A DNA stretch of 64,000 nucleotides from CAZTQN01 sp964615765 (GCA_964615765.1 CAZTQN010000005.1:114193-178192); one strand, 5' to 3'. Shown: positions 24,946 to 34,320, counted from the first letter of the stretch. Made by a program: numbers and translations. The notes: generated from the sequence alone by a model not told the origin.

Positions 24946-26406
24946 TCACACGATGCGGCAGCCGACGAACCACGCCGTCAGATAGTCGAAAATGTCCTGC
25001 ACCGTTACCCCGCCCTGCCCGTTGAAGTTCGCCCCCGGCTGGCCCGCGAACCACGCCGTGAGATAGTCGAAGATGTCCTGCACCGTCACCGCCCCCTGCT
25101 GGTTGAAGTTCGCGCCGCAGCACGCGATCGGCGTCGACGGGTTCGGGCCGCACATCGTCCCATCGCCCCGGTACGTCCCGTTCTGCGTCCCGCACGTCGC
25201 CTGCCCCGCCAGCGTGCACGTCGTCCCCACGCCCTGCACCGTCGCCCCCGTGCAGCACGCGCCCACCGGCGGCGGGGGCGTCGTGCAGATGTTCCCCAGC
25301 GCCGGGTCCAGCGTCAGCGTCGCGCTCAGCACCTGCCCGATGTCCGACGGCCCCGCGTCCACCACGCGCAGCGTCCACACCCCCGCCGCGTCCACGCCCG
25401 CGAACACCTGGCTCAGCCCGAGGGCCGCCCCGCTCGCGTCCGACGCCCAGTAGTCCCCCGCCGGGATTTCCGCCGCGGTGTTAGTGCTCGAGATTACCTC
25501 GGGCGTGTTCCAGAACGTGCGCATCGCCCCGTCGGTGAACGTGTACACGCCGTTGAGGTTCACCGGCGAGCCGGCGATCCCGCCGCGCACCCGCTGAATC
25601 ACTGTCGCCGTCCGCCCCGCGTGCTCGAGCGTGATCGTCAGGTCGCCCACCCACGTGTGCTGAATGCTGAGCGTGAGGCGCACGTCCGCGACCGTGAACA
25701 ACGACGCGACCGTGAAGTCGCGCGTCAGCCCGGCGGGCGCGTTGTCGGGGATGACGCCCGGCAGGTTCGGCGCCACCGTCGACGACAAGTTCCGCTGCGG
25801 CGCCAGGCACGTGCTCAGGTCGCCGAAGTACGTCGCGCCCGCCACGCCGCACACCTGGGCTGTCTGCAGCGAGCAGTCCGTCCCCAGGCAGCACGCCCCG
25901 ACGCCCGGCCCCGGCCCGGTCACGCTCAGCACGAAGTCTCCCAGCGCGGCGCCCAGGTCATACCCCGACACGCGCACCAGATACTCCTGCCCAGGCGCCA
26001 GGAACGTCGTCAGGCGGCTCGGCTGCCCCAGCACACCGCCCGGCGGCGTGCACCCTTCGTCGTCGCAATCCACCTCGCCGCCCGGGTTCGCCGGGCAGAA
26101 GCGGTGCACGCTGATCACCGTGTCCCACGCCGTCCCGCCGCACAGGCTGAAGGTGTACAGCCCCGCCGTGATCGGCGTGAAGCGGTAGTACACATCGGGC
26201 ACGTTGACGCCCGCGGGCGAGCACGCCGTCGTCCCGTCCGATGTCGCCCCGAGCACCGTCCCGGCGACGACATCACCCACGCGCACCACCACGGCGTTTG
26301 CGCACGCGTCATTGGCGGGCTGCGCCGCCGCCGCGGGCGCGAGGGCCGCCACGAGCAGTCCCGCCCGCACACACCGCCGAATGGCCGCGCTGGCGCGTCG
26401 CGTCAT
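24946..26406 (-). CDS. Secreted protein with PPC-like and P-domain (proprotein convertase type) and dockerin-like tail
   Basis: About 486 residues from the ATG at 26406, which opens a signal peptide (VRAGLLVAALAPAAAAQ). Residues about 35-160 resemble a bacterial pre-peptidase domain (NDACANA..., VYYRFTP, YTFSLCGGTAWDT). Residues about 208-366 are a P/Homo-B domain: RLTLSIQHTWVGDLTITLEH, then YWASDASGA and GVWTLRVVDAGPSDIG. No protease domain is present, so the P-domain is used alone. Two CC-type Cys modules (GACCLGTDC, GACCTGATVQ) flank it. The tail has two dockerin-like halves but ends WFVGCRIV, with three residues after the Cys. First of three similar minus-strand genes by coordinate. Confidence 0.85.
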   Translation of the reverse strand: MTRRASAAIRRCVRAGLLVAALAPAAAAQPANDACANAVVVRVGDVVAGTVLGATSDGTTACSPAGVNVPDVYYRFTPITAGLYTFSLCGGTAWDTVISVHRFCPANPGGEVDCDDEGCTPPGGVLGQPSRLTTFLAPGQEYLVRVSGYDLGAALGDFVLSVTGPGPGVGACCLGTDCSLQTAQVCGVAGATYFGDLSTCLAPQRNLSSTVAPNLPGVIPDNAPAGLTRDFTVASLFTVADVRLTLSIQHTWVGDLTITLEHAGRTATVIQRVRGGIAGSPVNLNGVYTFTDGAMRTFWNTPEVISSTNTAAEIPAGDYWASDASGAALGLSQVFAGVDAAGVWTLRVVDAGPSDIGQVLSATLTLDPALGNICTTPPPPVGACCTGATVQGVGTTCTLAGQATCGTQNGTYRGDGTMCGPNPSTPIACCGANFNQQGAVTVQDIFDYLTAWFAGQPGANFNGQGGVTVQDIFDYLTAWFVGCRIV

Positions 26407-26531
26407 GCCGGTGTTTCGACCGGGCCCCGGGCCGTCTGAAGACGCGAACTGCCGTGCACACATCGGGTTATCCGTCTGCTTGAGGAACGTCCGAAAACGC
26501 CGCTGAAACCTCGCCTAAGGCCGCACGAGCC

Positions 26532-27359
26532 TCAGCAGCCCCCGGCGAACCACGCCGCCAGGAAGTCAAAGATGCTCTGTACGCCGGGCGCGAGCGATCC
26601 GTTGCCGACCCAATCCGCGCTCGGGCTCCCGGAGAACCACGCCGCCAGGAAGTCGAACACGTCCTGCACCGTCAGCCCGGCCTGCTTGTTGAAGTCGGCC
26701 CGGCAGCACGGCGTGATCGCGTCACCCGCCGCGTTGCACGCCCCGGCCGCCACGAACACCCGGAACGCCCCCGCGCACTGGTCCGGCGTGACGTTCGTCG
26801 TGCACGTCACGCCGAAACAGCACACGCCGCTCGCCGGCGTCGACGGCGACACGAAGATCGAGTAGTTCCCTTCCTGCGCGCCGAACCCGGCCAGCCGGAT
26901 CACCGCCGCCTGCCCCGACGTCAGAGGCACCACGATCTGCGACCACGTGTCCCCGCCCGGCTCGTCGTCGTTGCACGTGATCAGCCCCGACGCCCCGTTG
27001 CCCGAGCACTGCGTGTACGCCGCCAACGTCGTGTCAAAGTCCGCGCCGAGCGTGTCGAACACGTACGTCCCGTCGGCGGGCGCGACAAAGCGGAACCAGA
27101 TGTCCAGCGGGTCCAGAAAACTGCCGCACGACGTGCCCTGCAGGTCGGACGTCGCCGCGATGTTCGTGCCCGTGAACTCAAGATCCGCCGTGATCACGCG
27201 CGCGTCCGGACAGCGGTCATTACTCGGCTGCGCGTGCGCCGCCGACGCGCCAAGCCCGACGGCGACCGCCGCCACGCTCGCCGCACGACCCATCGCATGA
27301 CCCATCTCACGAACCATCGCACGACCCACCGCGCTCACACCAACGGCCCGCCGGTTCAT
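26532..27359 (-). CDS. Secreted protein with PPC-like domain, CC module and dockerin-like tail
   Basis: About 275 residues. The ATG at 27359 has GGAGGG upstream and starts a long Ala-rich signal region ending SAAHAQ. A pre-peptidase-like beta domain follows (about 50-180; CPDARVITADLEFTG, IWFRFVAPADGTYVFDT, GNYSIFVS). Then come one CC module (GVCCFGVTC ... DQC ... GAC) and the tail. The tail is the variant form: VQDVFDFLAAWFSG, then a second half without the Ca-loop spacing (APGVQSIFDFLAAWFAGGC). The same variant occurs only in the next gene, so the two are close paralogues. Function unknown. Confidence 0.83.
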   Translation of the reverse strand: MNRRAVGVSAVGRAMVREMGHAMGRAASVAAVAVGLGASAAHAQPSNDRCPDARVITADLEFTGTNIAATSDLQGTSCGSFLDPLDIWFRFVAPADGTYVFDTLGADFDTTLAAYTQCSGNGASGLITCNDDEPGGDTWSQIVVPLTSGQAAVIRLAGFGAQEGNYSIFVSPSTPASGVCCFGVTCTTNVTPDQCAGAFRVFVAAGACNAAGDAITPCCRADFNKQAGLTVQDVFDFLAAWFSGSPSADWVGNGSLAPGVQSIFDFLAAWFAGGC

Positions 27360-27497
27360 CGCTGCACCCTCCGAGAGAGTCACGCCACACCCGCCAACCG
27401 CCCGTCGGCGATGATACCACAAACCACCCCGGACTCAGCCCAAAAAAGCGCCACATCCGCGGGCGAAAGCCGCAAATCCCCGCCGCGCCGCTGATTC

Positions 27498-29765
27498 TTA
27501 ACATCCGCCCGCGAACCACGCGGACAGGAAATCGAAGATCGACTGCACGCCCGGCGTGCCGGCCCCGTTGCCCGTCCAGTCCGCCGCCGTCGACTGGCTG
27601 AACCACGACTCCAGGAAGTCGAACACGTCCTGCACCGTCAGCCCGCTCTGCTTGTTGAAGTCGGCCCGGCAGCACGGCGTGAGCGCGTTCCCCGCCGCGT
27701 TGCACGGGCCCGCGCTCCCGCTCGTGAACGCCGTCGCCGGACCGACGCACGACGCCGGCGCCACGCCCACCGCGCACGTCACACCCCGGCAGCACAGCCC
27801 CGTCGGCTGCGGGCACGGGTTGGGCAGGCACGTCGAGAAACTCGCCCCCGGCGTCAGCCCCAGCGCCGCACACTCCGCCGCCGTCCGCTGCGCACACGAC
27901 CCGTCCGGCCCGCAGCACGCGACCGACTCGCACGCGTCGCTCGGCCCGGGGCCGCTGGGCGGGGTGCACACCGTGCCCGACCCATAAAACGCCCCGCCCC
28001 CAAGGGCCGCACACTCCGACGCCGGCACCACCACGCACGCCTGCCCCAGCACGCAGCACGCCCCGTCCGCCGCCGCCTCCACGCGCAGCGTGTACGTGTT
28101 GCCCATCGCCGAGCAGGCCAGCCCGTTGAAGTCCGGCGTGGTCACCTGCACCCGGGCCCCGCCCGCGCTGGCCGGGATCACCGCCGTCACCGTCGACTGT
28201 CCCGGCGCGAGCGCCGCGCACGCCGCGATCGTCCGCGTCGCCACCAGCAGCCCCGGGCTCGCCCCCCCGCCCGTACAGGCCCCGGCATATACCGCCACGC
28301 TCAGCGGCACCTGCGTCTGTATGAACACCTCGTAACTCTCGCCCGCCGTCGGCACGCCGGGGATCGTGAAAAAGTCGGTATCGCGCGCGCCCGTGGCGCT
28401 CAGCGTCCCGCGGTACGTCGTCCCGAGCGCGAGCGTCACCGTGCCCGGGTCATCGCAGTCGGCGGTGATGTTCTGCCCGCACGTCTCCGTCTCGCCCGCC
28501 GTTGTCCCCGCCGTCGACACCGTGCACCGGTCGCTCGCGCACGTCGGCTGCTGATTCGCGGGGATGACCACGCCGTTGCTCGAGACGTTGAGCGTGAACC
28601 CGCCCGTCTGCCCCGCGAACCCGCTGACGGCGATCAGGTACGCCTCGCCGGCCCGCGTCGCGAACGTCACGCGCGAAGCCCGCCCCGACGCGGCCCCGCC
28701 CGCGCACACGCCGGCCGCGTCGTCGTTCGAGGCGACGCAGTTCAGCCCGTCGTTGTTCCCCGCCGCGCACGCGCCGCAGTACACGCTCAGCACCGTGTCG
28801 AAGGTCGTCGCCGCGTCGCACGTCGTCGCCGTCAGCGTCGTCCCGTCGCCCACCACGCGGTACCACAGCGTCCGCGCCCCGACCAGCACGTCCTTGCAGA
28901 ACGGCGTGGGCTCAAAGAGCCCCAGGTTCGTACTCCCCACCACCGTCGTCGGCAGCCCGCTCAGCGTCGTCGCGCCGGTGCACTGCGCGTTGGCGCTCGC
29001 CACCGGCGCGCACGCGCTCGCCGCCAGCGTCAGGTTCGTGCACACCGCCAGGTCGAACCCGTTGACGCGGTCGTTGAGGGCAAAGTCGGTCCGCGCGGCT
29101 GGCCGGCGGACAAACACGCCGTCCGCCGACACGCCCCCCGCCGCCGCCGTGTTCACCGTCAGCCAGTTCCACCGGTTGCCCGCCCCGCTCCCAACTCCGG
29201 CGAGCTCGATCCACACGCACTGCCCCGCGCTGACCGCGATCGGCGGGATCGTCGCCGTCCACGAGAACGCGCTCGCCCCCGCGCTCGCCGGCAGGGCCGC
29301 CCCGCGCACCAGCGTCGTCCCCGCCGTCGGCGTCGCGCCGCCCAGCGTGATCACCCCGCCCGGCAGCGGCTGACCGGGGAACCCGCCCCCATCACCCAGC
29401 ACGCGCACCGTGAACACCTCCGCCGCCGGCGTCGGCGCCGTCCCGTCGTACCGACCCCAGAAGCACACGGTGGTGATCGTCCCCGCCTGCGCGAAGGTCA
29501 CGTTGTCCGCGCTGACCACCGACCCGGCGGCCGCGTCGCTGGTCGTGGCGCTCCGCGCCGCCGCCGTCGTGTCGTACCCCTGGCACGTCGGCCCGGGCGT
29601 GGTGCACTGCCCACGGGCCAGCACGCCGCCGAGCCAGAGCAGCGACGTCGCCGCCACCGCCGGCCACCACACCGCCTCGCGCCCGCGGCGTGTCCGCCGG
29701 CCAGTCGCCGTCGCCGCCAAACCGCCGCTCACCGTCAGACCGGACTGCGCGTGCCAGGAACTCAT
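27498..29765 (-). CDS. Large secreted multidomain protein with CC modules and dockerin-like tail
   Basis: About 755 residues; the ATG at 29765 has GGAGCA upstream. A long basic N-terminus precedes a hydrophobic segment (WWPAVAATSLLWLGGVLARG). Domains in order: a choice-of-anchor-like beta domain (about 50-215; VFTVRVLGDGGGFPGQPL), a PPC-like domain (about 225-380; ARTLWYRVVGDGTTLT), a second beta domain (about 395-570) and three CC-type Cys modules (GACCVLGQAC, VACCGPDGSC, GLCCRGVTC). The tail is the variant shared with the previous gene and ends AWFAGGC. I recognise no catalytic motif. Likely a surface or extracellular structural or binding protein. Confidence 0.83.
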   Translation of the reverse strand: MSSWHAQSGLTVSGGLAATATGRRTRRGREAVWWPAVAATSLLWLGGVLARGQCTTPGPTCQGYDTTAAARSATTSDAAAGSVVSADNVTFAQAGTITTVCFWGRYDGTAPTPAAEVFTVRVLGDGGGFPGQPLPGGVITLGGATPTAGTTLVRGAALPASAGASAFSWTATIPPIAVSAGQCVWIELAGVGSGAGNRWNWLTVNTAAAGGVSADGVFVRRPAARTDFALNDRVNGFDLAVCTNLTLAASACAPVASANAQCTGATTLSGLPTTVVGSTNLGLFEPTPFCKDVLVGARTLWYRVVGDGTTLTATTCDAATTFDTVLSVYCGACAAGNNDGLNCVASNDDAAGVCAGGAASGRASRVTFATRAGEAYLIAVSGFAGQTGGFTLNVSSNGVVIPANQQPTCASDRCTVSTAGTTAGETETCGQNITADCDDPGTVTLALGTTYRGTLSATGARDTDFFTIPGVPTAGESYEVFIQTQVPLSVAVYAGACTGGGASPGLLVATRTIAACAALAPGQSTVTAVIPASAGGARVQVTTPDFNGLACSAMGNTYTLRVEAAADGACCVLGQACVVVPASECAALGGGAFYGSGTVCTPPSGPGPSDACESVACCGPDGSCAQRTAAECAALGLTPGASFSTCLPNPCPQPTGLCCRGVTCAVGVAPASCVGPATAFTSGSAGPCNAAGNALTPCCRADFNKQSGLTVQDVFDFLESWFSQSTAADWTGNGAGTPGVQSIFDFLSAWFAGGC

Positions 29766-30131
29766 GGCGTCTTGCTCCGGTGCTCCCAATCCCCCCGGCG
29801 AGCCGACCCCCGGTCGTGTCACCGCCCGATCCGCGTCCAATGTACGTCCGGATCTGGATATTGCCTGCAACCCGGCCCGCACCCCCGTCAAAATCGCTCA
29901 TTCGCGACGATTGCCCCCCTCTTTGAGCCCTGGTCTTCACCAATACGGCGGCCCTCCGCCCGCATCGGCGTCGCCGGTGCATCCATCCGGCGTCCCGGCT
30001 CGATCCCGGTAACGTCGACGCGGACGCGCGAGTGTCGCGACCCGCCGACACACCTGCTCGCACCGTGCCGCGGCTGCCCCCTTAATCGCGGGTGCCGGGC
30101 GACCCGGGCGAGCGTCCAGGAGCATCCGCGA
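29766..30131. other. Divergent intergenic region before the FAS1 gene
   Basis: 366 bases. A slightly AT-richer patch (GGATCTGGATATTGCC, near 29850) may belong to a promoter, but spacing to any second hexamer is not convincing. No repeat, hairpin or small gene is evident. Confidence 0.35.
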
Positions 30132-31091
30132 ATGTCCCTCACCAAACGTCTGGTCGTGTCCGTCTCCGCCCTGCTCACCGTCGCCGGCGCCTGCGCCGCT
30201 CAGTGCGGCGGGGGCAAGTCCATGTCCTCCTCCGACACCCAGCCGAACGTTGTCCACGCCACCTACGCCGAAGCCAAGGACATCGTCGACACCGCGGCCG
30301 GCAACCCGAACTTCTCCACGCTGGTCTCGCTGATCCAGTCCGCCGGGCTGGTCGAGACCCTCAAGGGCAAGGGTCCGTTCACCGTCTTCGCGCCGACCAA
30401 CGACGCGTTCAAGAAGATCGACCCCAAGACCCTCGAAGCCCTCGGCAAGGACAAGGAAGCCCTCACCCGCGTGCTGACGTACCACGTCGTCCCGGGCAAC
30501 GTCCTCGCCGCCGACGTCACCAAGCTCACCTTCGCCGACACCGTCAGCGGTCAGCGGGCCGCGATCGACACCAAGTCCGGCGTCACCATCGCCGGGGCCA
30601 AGGTCACGCAGACCGACATCAAGACCAGCAACGGCGTGATCCACGTCGTCGACAGCGTCCTGCTGCCGTCGTCGGACAACATCGTCCAGACCGCCGTCAA
30701 GGCCGGCTCGTTCAAGACCCTCGCCAAGGCCCTCGAAGCCGCCGGCCTGGTCTCCACCCTCGAAGGCAAGGGCCCGTTCACCGTCTTCGCCCCGACCGAC
30801 GAGGCCTTCGCCAAGCTCGGCGAGAAGACCATCGCCGACCTGCTCAAGCCTGAGAACAAGGCCAAGCTGACGGCGATCCTGACCTACCACGTCGTCCCGG
30901 GCCGCGTGTTCAGCGATCAGGCCATCAAGGCCAAAACCGCCAAGACCGTCCAGGGCGAGTCGGTCACCATCGAAGCCAAGGGCGGCAAGGCCACCGTCAA
31001 CAACGCCGGCATCGTCACCACCGACATCAACGCCTCCAACGGCGTGATCCACGTGATCGACACGGTGATCCTGCCCCAGGCGGCCAAGTAA
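30132..31091 (+). CDS. Secreted protein with two fasciclin (FAS1) domains
   Basis: 319 residues. The ATG at 30132 starts a signal peptide (LVVSVSALLTVAGACAAQC); the open frame upstream is not similar to the family. Two FAS1 domains cover about 43-172 and 182-317, each with the H1 and H2 motifs: FTVFAPTNDAF and TYHVVPGNV in the first, FTVFAPTDEAF and TYHVVPGRV in the second. FAS1 domains mediate adhesion or polysaccharide binding. This protein lacks the dockerin-like tail found on other secreted proteins here, so it uses a different anchoring mode or is released. A terminator follows. Confidence 0.93.
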   Translation: MSLTKRLVVSVSALLTVAGACAAQCGGGKSMSSSDTQPNVVHATYAEAKDIVDTAAGNPNFSTLVSLIQSAGLVETLKGKGPFTVFAPTNDAFKKIDPKTLEALGKDKEALTRVLTYHVVPGNVLAADVTKLTFADTVSGQRAAIDTKSGVTIAGAKVTQTDIKTSNGVIHVVDSVLLPSSDNIVQTAVKAGSFKTLAKALEAAGLVSTLEGKGPFTVFAPTDEAFAKLGEKTIADLLKPENKAKLTAILTYHVVPGRVFSDQAIKAKTAKTVQGESVTIEAKGGKATVNNAGIVTTDINASNGVIHVIDTVILPQAAK

Positions 31092-31183
31092 GTCCTTCCC
31101 CCGCCGCGGACGACGCGTGTTCATCTCCCGCGTCGTTCGTGGCGGGATCGCGAACTCTCCTGTGTGGATGTGCGCCACACGAT

Positions 31184-31217
31184 GCCCGGCGGGCCACCCC
31201 CGCCGGGCTTCGTTTTT
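31184..31217 (+). terminator. Intrinsic terminator after the FAS1 gene
   Basis: GCCCGGCGGG (31184-31193) pairs with CCCGCCGGGC (31199-31208) across a 5-base loop. It is followed by TTCGTTTTT. It ends 26 bases before the next gene. Confidence 0.9.
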
Positions 31218-31243
31218 GACCCGAACACTCCAACCATCACGCC

Positions 31244-31906
31244 ATGACCTGGGAAATCGTCCTCGCCTGCGCACTCATCTTCGCCGCCCGGCTCTGCGAC
31301 GTCTCGCTCGACACGCTCCGCATGATCGCCGTCATCCGCGGGCGACGCGGCCTCGCCTGGATCCTCGGCTTCTGCCAGGTGCTCATCTGGATCTACGCCA
31401 TCAGCTTCGCGATGAAGAACATCACCAACCCCGTCTACGCCGTCACCTACGCGCTCGGCTTCGCCTGCGGCAACTTCCTGGGCATCACCCTCGAGCAGTG
31501 GCTGGCCCACGGCGACCAGGTCATCCGCGTCTTCACACGCCCCGAGTTCTCCGACGCCATCGCGCAGCGCCTCCGCGGGCACGGCTTCGGCGTCACCGTC
31601 TTCGACGGGCGCGGGCGCGACGGGCCCATCAGCCAGCTCTACGTCGAATCCACCCGCAAGCGCGTCGCCGACGCCGCCCGCCTCTGCCGCACCATGGACC
31701 CGGGGTGCTTCTACGTGATCGACGACATTCGCATGGCGTCGACGGCGGTGGGACGCACGCGGGCCGACCAGCCACGCCGCCTGCGCGACGATGATTTCAA
31801 CGTCGAGCCGCTGACCGTCTCGAACACGCCGCCGATTGCCCGCGCCGAGCCGGCGACACGGGCCGCCGTCGGCGCCGGGGCCGCCTCGGGCGGGGCGGCG
31901 AAGTAA
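31244..31906 (+). CDS. UPF0316 (DUF5698/DUF2179) membrane protein
   Basis: 220 residues. The N-terminal 90 residues form about three membrane segments with the conserved family start (LIFAARLCDVSLDTLRMI...RGRRGLAW, then FAMKNITNPVYAVTYALGFACGNFLG). The DUF2179-like cytoplasmic domain follows at about 95-170 (RVFTRPEFSDAIAQRLRGHGFGVTVFDGRG). The last 45 residues are low-complexity and specific to this protein. Biochemical function is unknown in the family. It sits just behind a terminator, so it probably has its own promoter. Confidence 0.85.
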   Translation: MTWEIVLACALIFAARLCDVSLDTLRMIAVIRGRRGLAWILGFCQVLIWIYAISFAMKNITNPVYAVTYALGFACGNFLGITLEQWLAHGDQVIRVFTRPEFSDAIAQRLRGHGFGVTVFDGRGRDGPISQLYVESTRKRVADAARLCRTMDPGCFYVIDDIRMASTAVGRTRADQPRRLRDDDFNVEPLTVSNTPPIARAEPATRAAVGAGAASGGAAK

Positions 31907-31940
31907 CCGCGCGCGATCTCGCTCGCGCCGGCCGATTTGC

Positions 31941-31980
31941 CGTCATCACGCCGTCATCACGCCATCACACAGCCATCACG
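31941..31980 (-). repeat. 11-bp repeat iterating the ribD stop region
   Basis: On the minus strand, units close to GTGATGACGGC recur after the ribD stop: CGTCATCACGC occurs on the plus strand at 31941-31951 and 31952-31962, with degenerate CATCAC units extending into the coding end. Counting from the real TGA (31965-31967), further TGA codons lie at +8, +11, +19 and +22, so all three frames are stopped within 25 bases. Confidence 0.7.
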
Positions 31981-33137
31981 CGCCGGTACACCGTCCACAC
32001 GTCGTCATCGATGCGCTTCACGCGGCTGAGCGTGTACCGCTTCCCGTCCAGCAACGCGAGAGCCGTGCGCCCGCGCGCCACCGGCTTGGCCTGCTCGTCG
32101 GCGAGCACCATCGGGGCCGTGTACACGTGCAGCTCGTCGACCAGGTCGAACTCGAGCAAGCGGCCCGTCAAGCCCGGCCCGGCCTCGACAAGCACGTTGG
32201 TCGCCTGGTGCCGCTCGCTGAGGTGCCGGAGCGCGGCGCCCAGGTCGATCTCCCCGCCGCTGCCCAGCGCGACGATCTCCACGCCCTTGCCCGTCAGCAC
32301 GCTGACGCGCTGGGCCCGCTGCGTGAGCGCCTCGTCGGCGCACACGAGCGTGAGGGGCGCCTCGTCGAGCGTCTGCATGACGGCCGAGTCGTCGCTCAGT
32401 TCCAGGTCCGGGTCGATGATCACCCGCCGCGCCGTCCGCCGACGCAGCCAGCCGCCCCGCGCCGTCAACGTCGGGTTGTCGGCCTGAACCGTGCCGATCG
32501 CCGTCAGGATGGCGTCGACTTTCGCGCGAAGCCCGTGCACGCGCCGGCGGCTGCGCTCGCCGGAGATCCACTTGCTCTCGCCCGTGCGCGTCGCCGCCCG
32601 CCCGTCGATGGTCTGGGCCCACTTCACGATCACCCACGGCTGGCCGGTCGTCAGGCGCTTCACGAACGCGTCGCTCAACGCCGTCGCGTGCTCGCTGATG
32701 GTCGTGAACTCGACCGGGATCCCGGCGGCGCGAAGCCGCTCGGCCCCGCCCGCCTTCGCCGGGTTCGGATCCCGCCGGGCGCACACGACCTTCGACGGGC
32801 GCACGCCCAGCAGCATGTCGGCGCAGGGCGGCTGCTGCCCGCGCCCGTTGCAGGGCTCGAGCGTCACGTAGAACTCTGCGCCCGCCGGGTTCTCGCCCCG
32901 GTTCACGCAGTCGCGCAGCGCGATCGTCTCGGCGTGGGCCCCGCCGAACCGCTCGTGATGCCCCAGCCCGATCACCCGCCCCGACCCGTCCGCCTCACGC
33001 CGAACAATCACGCACCCCACCATCGGGTTGGGCTCGACATACCCCTGCGCCCGGGCCGCCAGGCGGGCGGCCAGATCGAGATAGCGCTTGACGGACGCAT
33101 CGCCCTCCGGCGTGCCGAGTTCCGGCCCATTCAGCAT
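31965..33137 (-). CDS. ribD: Bifunctional riboflavin deaminase/reductase RibD
   Basis: Catalyses steps two and three of riboflavin synthesis: deamination, then NADPH-dependent reduction of the pyrimidine intermediate. About 390 residues from the ATG at 33137. The deaminase domain has the zinc motif HAE (GGAHAETIAL) and the Cys pair of LEPCNGRGQQPPCADML, with NPMVGCVIV near the start. The reductase domain (about 165-390) starts VIVKWAQTIDGRAATRTGESKWISG and includes PNVLVEAGPGLTGRLL-like elements (TNVLVEAGPGLTG). No FMN riboswitch and no other rib genes are adjacent. The RNase HII-like gene is 47 bases upstream on the same strand. Confidence 0.94.
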   Translation of the reverse strand: MLNGPELGTPEGDASVKRYLDLAARLAARAQGYVEPNPMVGCVIVRREADGSGRVIGLGHHERFGGAHAETIALRDCVNRGENPAGAEFYVTLEPCNGRGQQPPCADMLLGVRPSKVVCARRDPNPAKAGGAERLRAAGIPVEFTTISEHATALSDAFVKRLTTGQPWVIVKWAQTIDGRAATRTGESKWISGERSRRRVHGLRAKVDAILTAIGTVQADNPTLTARGGWLRRRTARRVIIDPDLELSDDSAVMQTLDEAPLTLVCADEALTQRAQRVSVLTGKGVEIVALGSGGEIDLGAALRHLSERHQATNVLVEAGPGLTGRLLEFDLVDELHVYTAPMVLADEQAKPVARGRTALALLDGKRYTLSRVKRIDDDVWTVYRRVMAV

Positions 33138-33184
33138 GGGCGAGCGTAGTCCGGCGACAGCCGCGGCTGATAGGCCCGGCCCGC

Positions 33185-34273
33185 TCAGGCCCGCCGGATC
33201 AGCACGGCCCGTTCCGCCGCGCTGGCCGCGTCGCCCAGGTCGGCCAGCCAGCGGTGCCCGTCGCCGCGGTACCCGGCCGTCGGCTTGAGTTCGCGCACAG
33301 GCCCGTCGGCCCCGGCGCACCGGGCCATCGCCCGCGCGCACCAGTACCGGTTGAACCGGGCCATCAGCGTCTCCCGCACCAGTTTCGCCGTCATGCTCGC
33401 CAGCGCCACCGGCAGGTGGTGCTTCTCGCTCTCGACCAGGAACAGCACGTGCATGTGCCGCTCGCGCCCGTCGTCGCCGCGACCCGTGACCTCGTAGCGG
33501 CTCTGCGTGTCGGAGTAGTGCGTTTCCAGCACGCTGGCGCTCGGGAAGGCGCGCTCCAGCATCGGCACGTAGTTGGCCCGCCCGCCCTGGCGATCGCACA
33601 CCACGCGCACGCCCGCGACCTCTTCCCCGCGCACGGCCCAGCGGTCCCAGATGGTCCACAGGTGCTGCACCAGCGCCGCCTCGGTCGCCGCGGCTTTCGT
33701 GCCCGCGCCGGTCACGATCTCGTTGAACGCCCGCTCGCCCAGCACTTCGCACGCCATCCCGCGAACGCGCACGCCCCCGGATTCGAGCCCGCCGCGCACC
33801 AGGCTGCCGGCGATCGCCAGTTCTCCCGCCGTCAGCCCGCAGGGAAACGGACAGTCATCGCCCGCGTACCACGGCTCCTCCGGCACGCGCACGCCGAGCG
33901 CGGCGAACAGGGCCGCGTCGGTCGCCAGGGCCGCCGGCGTCGCGGTCGGGGCCGCGGCGTCGCCGGCGGACGGCGCCATGGCTCCATCGCACACCGCGGC
34001 GGCGAACGCGCCCACGCCGCGTTCCAGGTGCACCAAGGGGTGCTTGCTCACGCTCGAGTTGGCCAGTTTCAGCGCCTTGGAGTCGTCGAGAGCGACGCGC
34101 TTGCGCCGATCGCCCGGCGAGCGGCACACGCACCGGTCCAGCCGACGCCACAGGTCCGGGGCCGCGTCACCCTCCGCCCACCCGTCGACCTGGAACACCG
34201 ACATGCCGACGCACAGCGGCCCGAGCAGCGGCCCGTACCCCGCTTCGTCAATGCCGGCATAAATCAACGCCAC
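33185..34273 (-). CDS. RNase HII-like protein (divergent, enlarged)
   Basis: About 362 residues from a GTG at 34273. The N-terminus IYAGIDEAGYGPLLGPLCVG matches the DExG(R/Y)GPxxGP motif of RNase HII, with DDSK further on in place of the usual DSK. VVCDRQGGRANYVPML and KHHLPVALASMTAKLVRETLMARFNRYW are long conserved-looking blocks. RNase HII is normally about 200-220 residues; this protein has roughly 100 extra residues between the DDSK motif and the C-terminal core, partly Ala-rich. It may have RNA:DNA hybrid cleavage activity or be a related RNase H-fold protein special to planctomycetes. The gene lies between ribD and tRNA-Leu. Confidence 0.72.
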   Translation of the reverse strand: MALIYAGIDEAGYGPLLGPLCVGMSVFQVDGWAEGDAAPDLWRRLDRCVCRSPGDRRKRVALDDSKALKLANSSVSKHPLVHLERGVGAFAAAVCDGAMAPSAGDAAAPTATPAALATDAALFAALGVRVPEEPWYAGDDCPFPCGLTAGELAIAGSLVRGGLESGGVRVRGMACEVLGERAFNEIVTGAGTKAAATEAALVQHLWTIWDRWAVRGEEVAGVRVVCDRQGGRANYVPMLERAFPSASVLETHYSDTQSRYEVTGRGDDGRERHMHVLFLVESEKHHLPVALASMTAKLVRETLMARFNRYWCARAMARCAGADGPVRELKPTAGYRGDGHRWLADLGDAASAAERAVLIRRA

Positions 34274-34320
34274 GCGGCCATGGTAACCCCGCCCGCCTGT
34301 CGCTTCCGCCGCTCGCCTAT

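Noticed and set aside
31096..31136. ACGACGCG/CGCGTCGT stem just after the FAS1 gene as a terminator
   Set aside because: No T run follows; the stem at 31184 is a far better terminator.
33138..33184. Searched for an FMN riboswitch upstream of ribD
   Set aside because: The gap is only 47 bases and shows no RFN-type conserved boxes.
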